A DNA stretch of 8,303 nt from an uncultured Bacilli bacterium (GTDB lineage Bacteria > Bacillota_I > Bacilli_A > RF39 > UBA660). Location of the stretch: assembly GCA_949840855.1 (NCBI GenBank), contig CATKYP010000034.1:1-8303 (forward strand), in the 5' to 3' direction. Below, one piece after another: positions 8,177 through 8,303 of this stretch. The position numbers and the translations under genes were made by a program. How positions within the stretch are numbered: the stretch's first letter is position 1; each line of letters starts with the position of its first letter. Under the pieces are notes generated by a model. It worked only from the letters and a program-made list of their open reading frames with translations. It did not search any database and had not been told where the DNA came from.

Positions 8177-8301
8177 TTAAAATCACACTCATTAATTAAT
8201 CTTTTTAAATTATTGTTTATTTCTAATATAAGAAGATTTAACTCTGCTTCGCAGTGTCTTGCTATTATATAATTGTTATTATTTATAATTTCTTTTTTTA
8301 T
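8173..8301 (-). CDS. 3' end of an unidentified gene upstream of rsmD
   Basis: Only the last 42 codons are visible, ending at a TGA that overlaps the rsmD ATG as ATGA. The visible part includes NNNNYIIARHCEAEL, then LNLLILEINNNLKRLINECD, which is polar with a helical, coiled-coil-like end. The codon split by the window edge ends in TG, so a very small gene starting right there is also possible. The overlap with rsmD supports translation and an operon link. I do not recognise the family. Confidence 0.5.
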   Translation of the reverse strand: MKKEIINNNNYIIARHCEAELNLLILEINNNLKRLINECDFK

Positions 8302-8303
8302 CA

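Overview
The window is strongly AT-rich (A/T third positions, Lys/Asn/Ile/Tyr-rich proteins). TGA is used as a stop, at the end of the 65-residue gene and at the end of the gene upstream of rsmD, and tryptophan is TGG, so the standard bacterial code applies. Together with the protein families present, this suggests a low-GC Firmicute, probably a gut Bacilli lineage of the RF39 or Erysipelotrichales kind. The taxon is an inference.

Layout, right to left, because almost everything is on the minus strand. At the right edge is the 3' end of an unidentified gene, which overlaps rsmD by ATGA. rsmD (16S rRNA guanine-N2 methyltransferase) is followed after 20 bases by a 65-residue, single-membrane-segment protein with a prepilin-like N-terminus. 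A clear intrinsic terminator follows. About 90 bases of AT-rich leader come next, then a second operon: a 189-residue phage tail-collar/baseplate-like protein, and 13 bases later a giant RHS/YD-repeat polymorphic toxin of about 2,040 residues. The toxin carries a DNRLRE-like domain, two jelly-roll-like (carbohydrate-binding-like) segments, a ricin-like beta-trefoil-like segment, many YD repeats, an RHS core, a lysine-rich linker and a C-terminal type 44 toxin domain (Ntox44-like). Facing it from the left edge, and ending 10 bases from its stop codon, is a plus-strand gene cut by the window start. It has an N-terminal membrane segment and is the best candidate for the toxin's immunity protein.

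The main oddity is the start of the RHS gene. The family-typical N-terminus extends well upstream of the first in-frame ATG. The only well-placed start with a Shine-Dalgarno sequence (6668) lies in the neighbouring frame, and the two frames join perfectly by a -1 shift in an A7 tract that forms A_AAA_AAA in phase with that ATG. The upstream RHS frame is also the same frame as the tail-collar gene, separated from it by one TAA. This could be programmed frameshifting, phase variation, a recent inactivating indel or a sequencing error.

Working model: the tail-collar protein and the RHS toxin form one contact-dependent or phage-tail-like antagonism module, the convergent gene gives self-protection, and rsmD with the pilin-like gene is the chromosomal flank.
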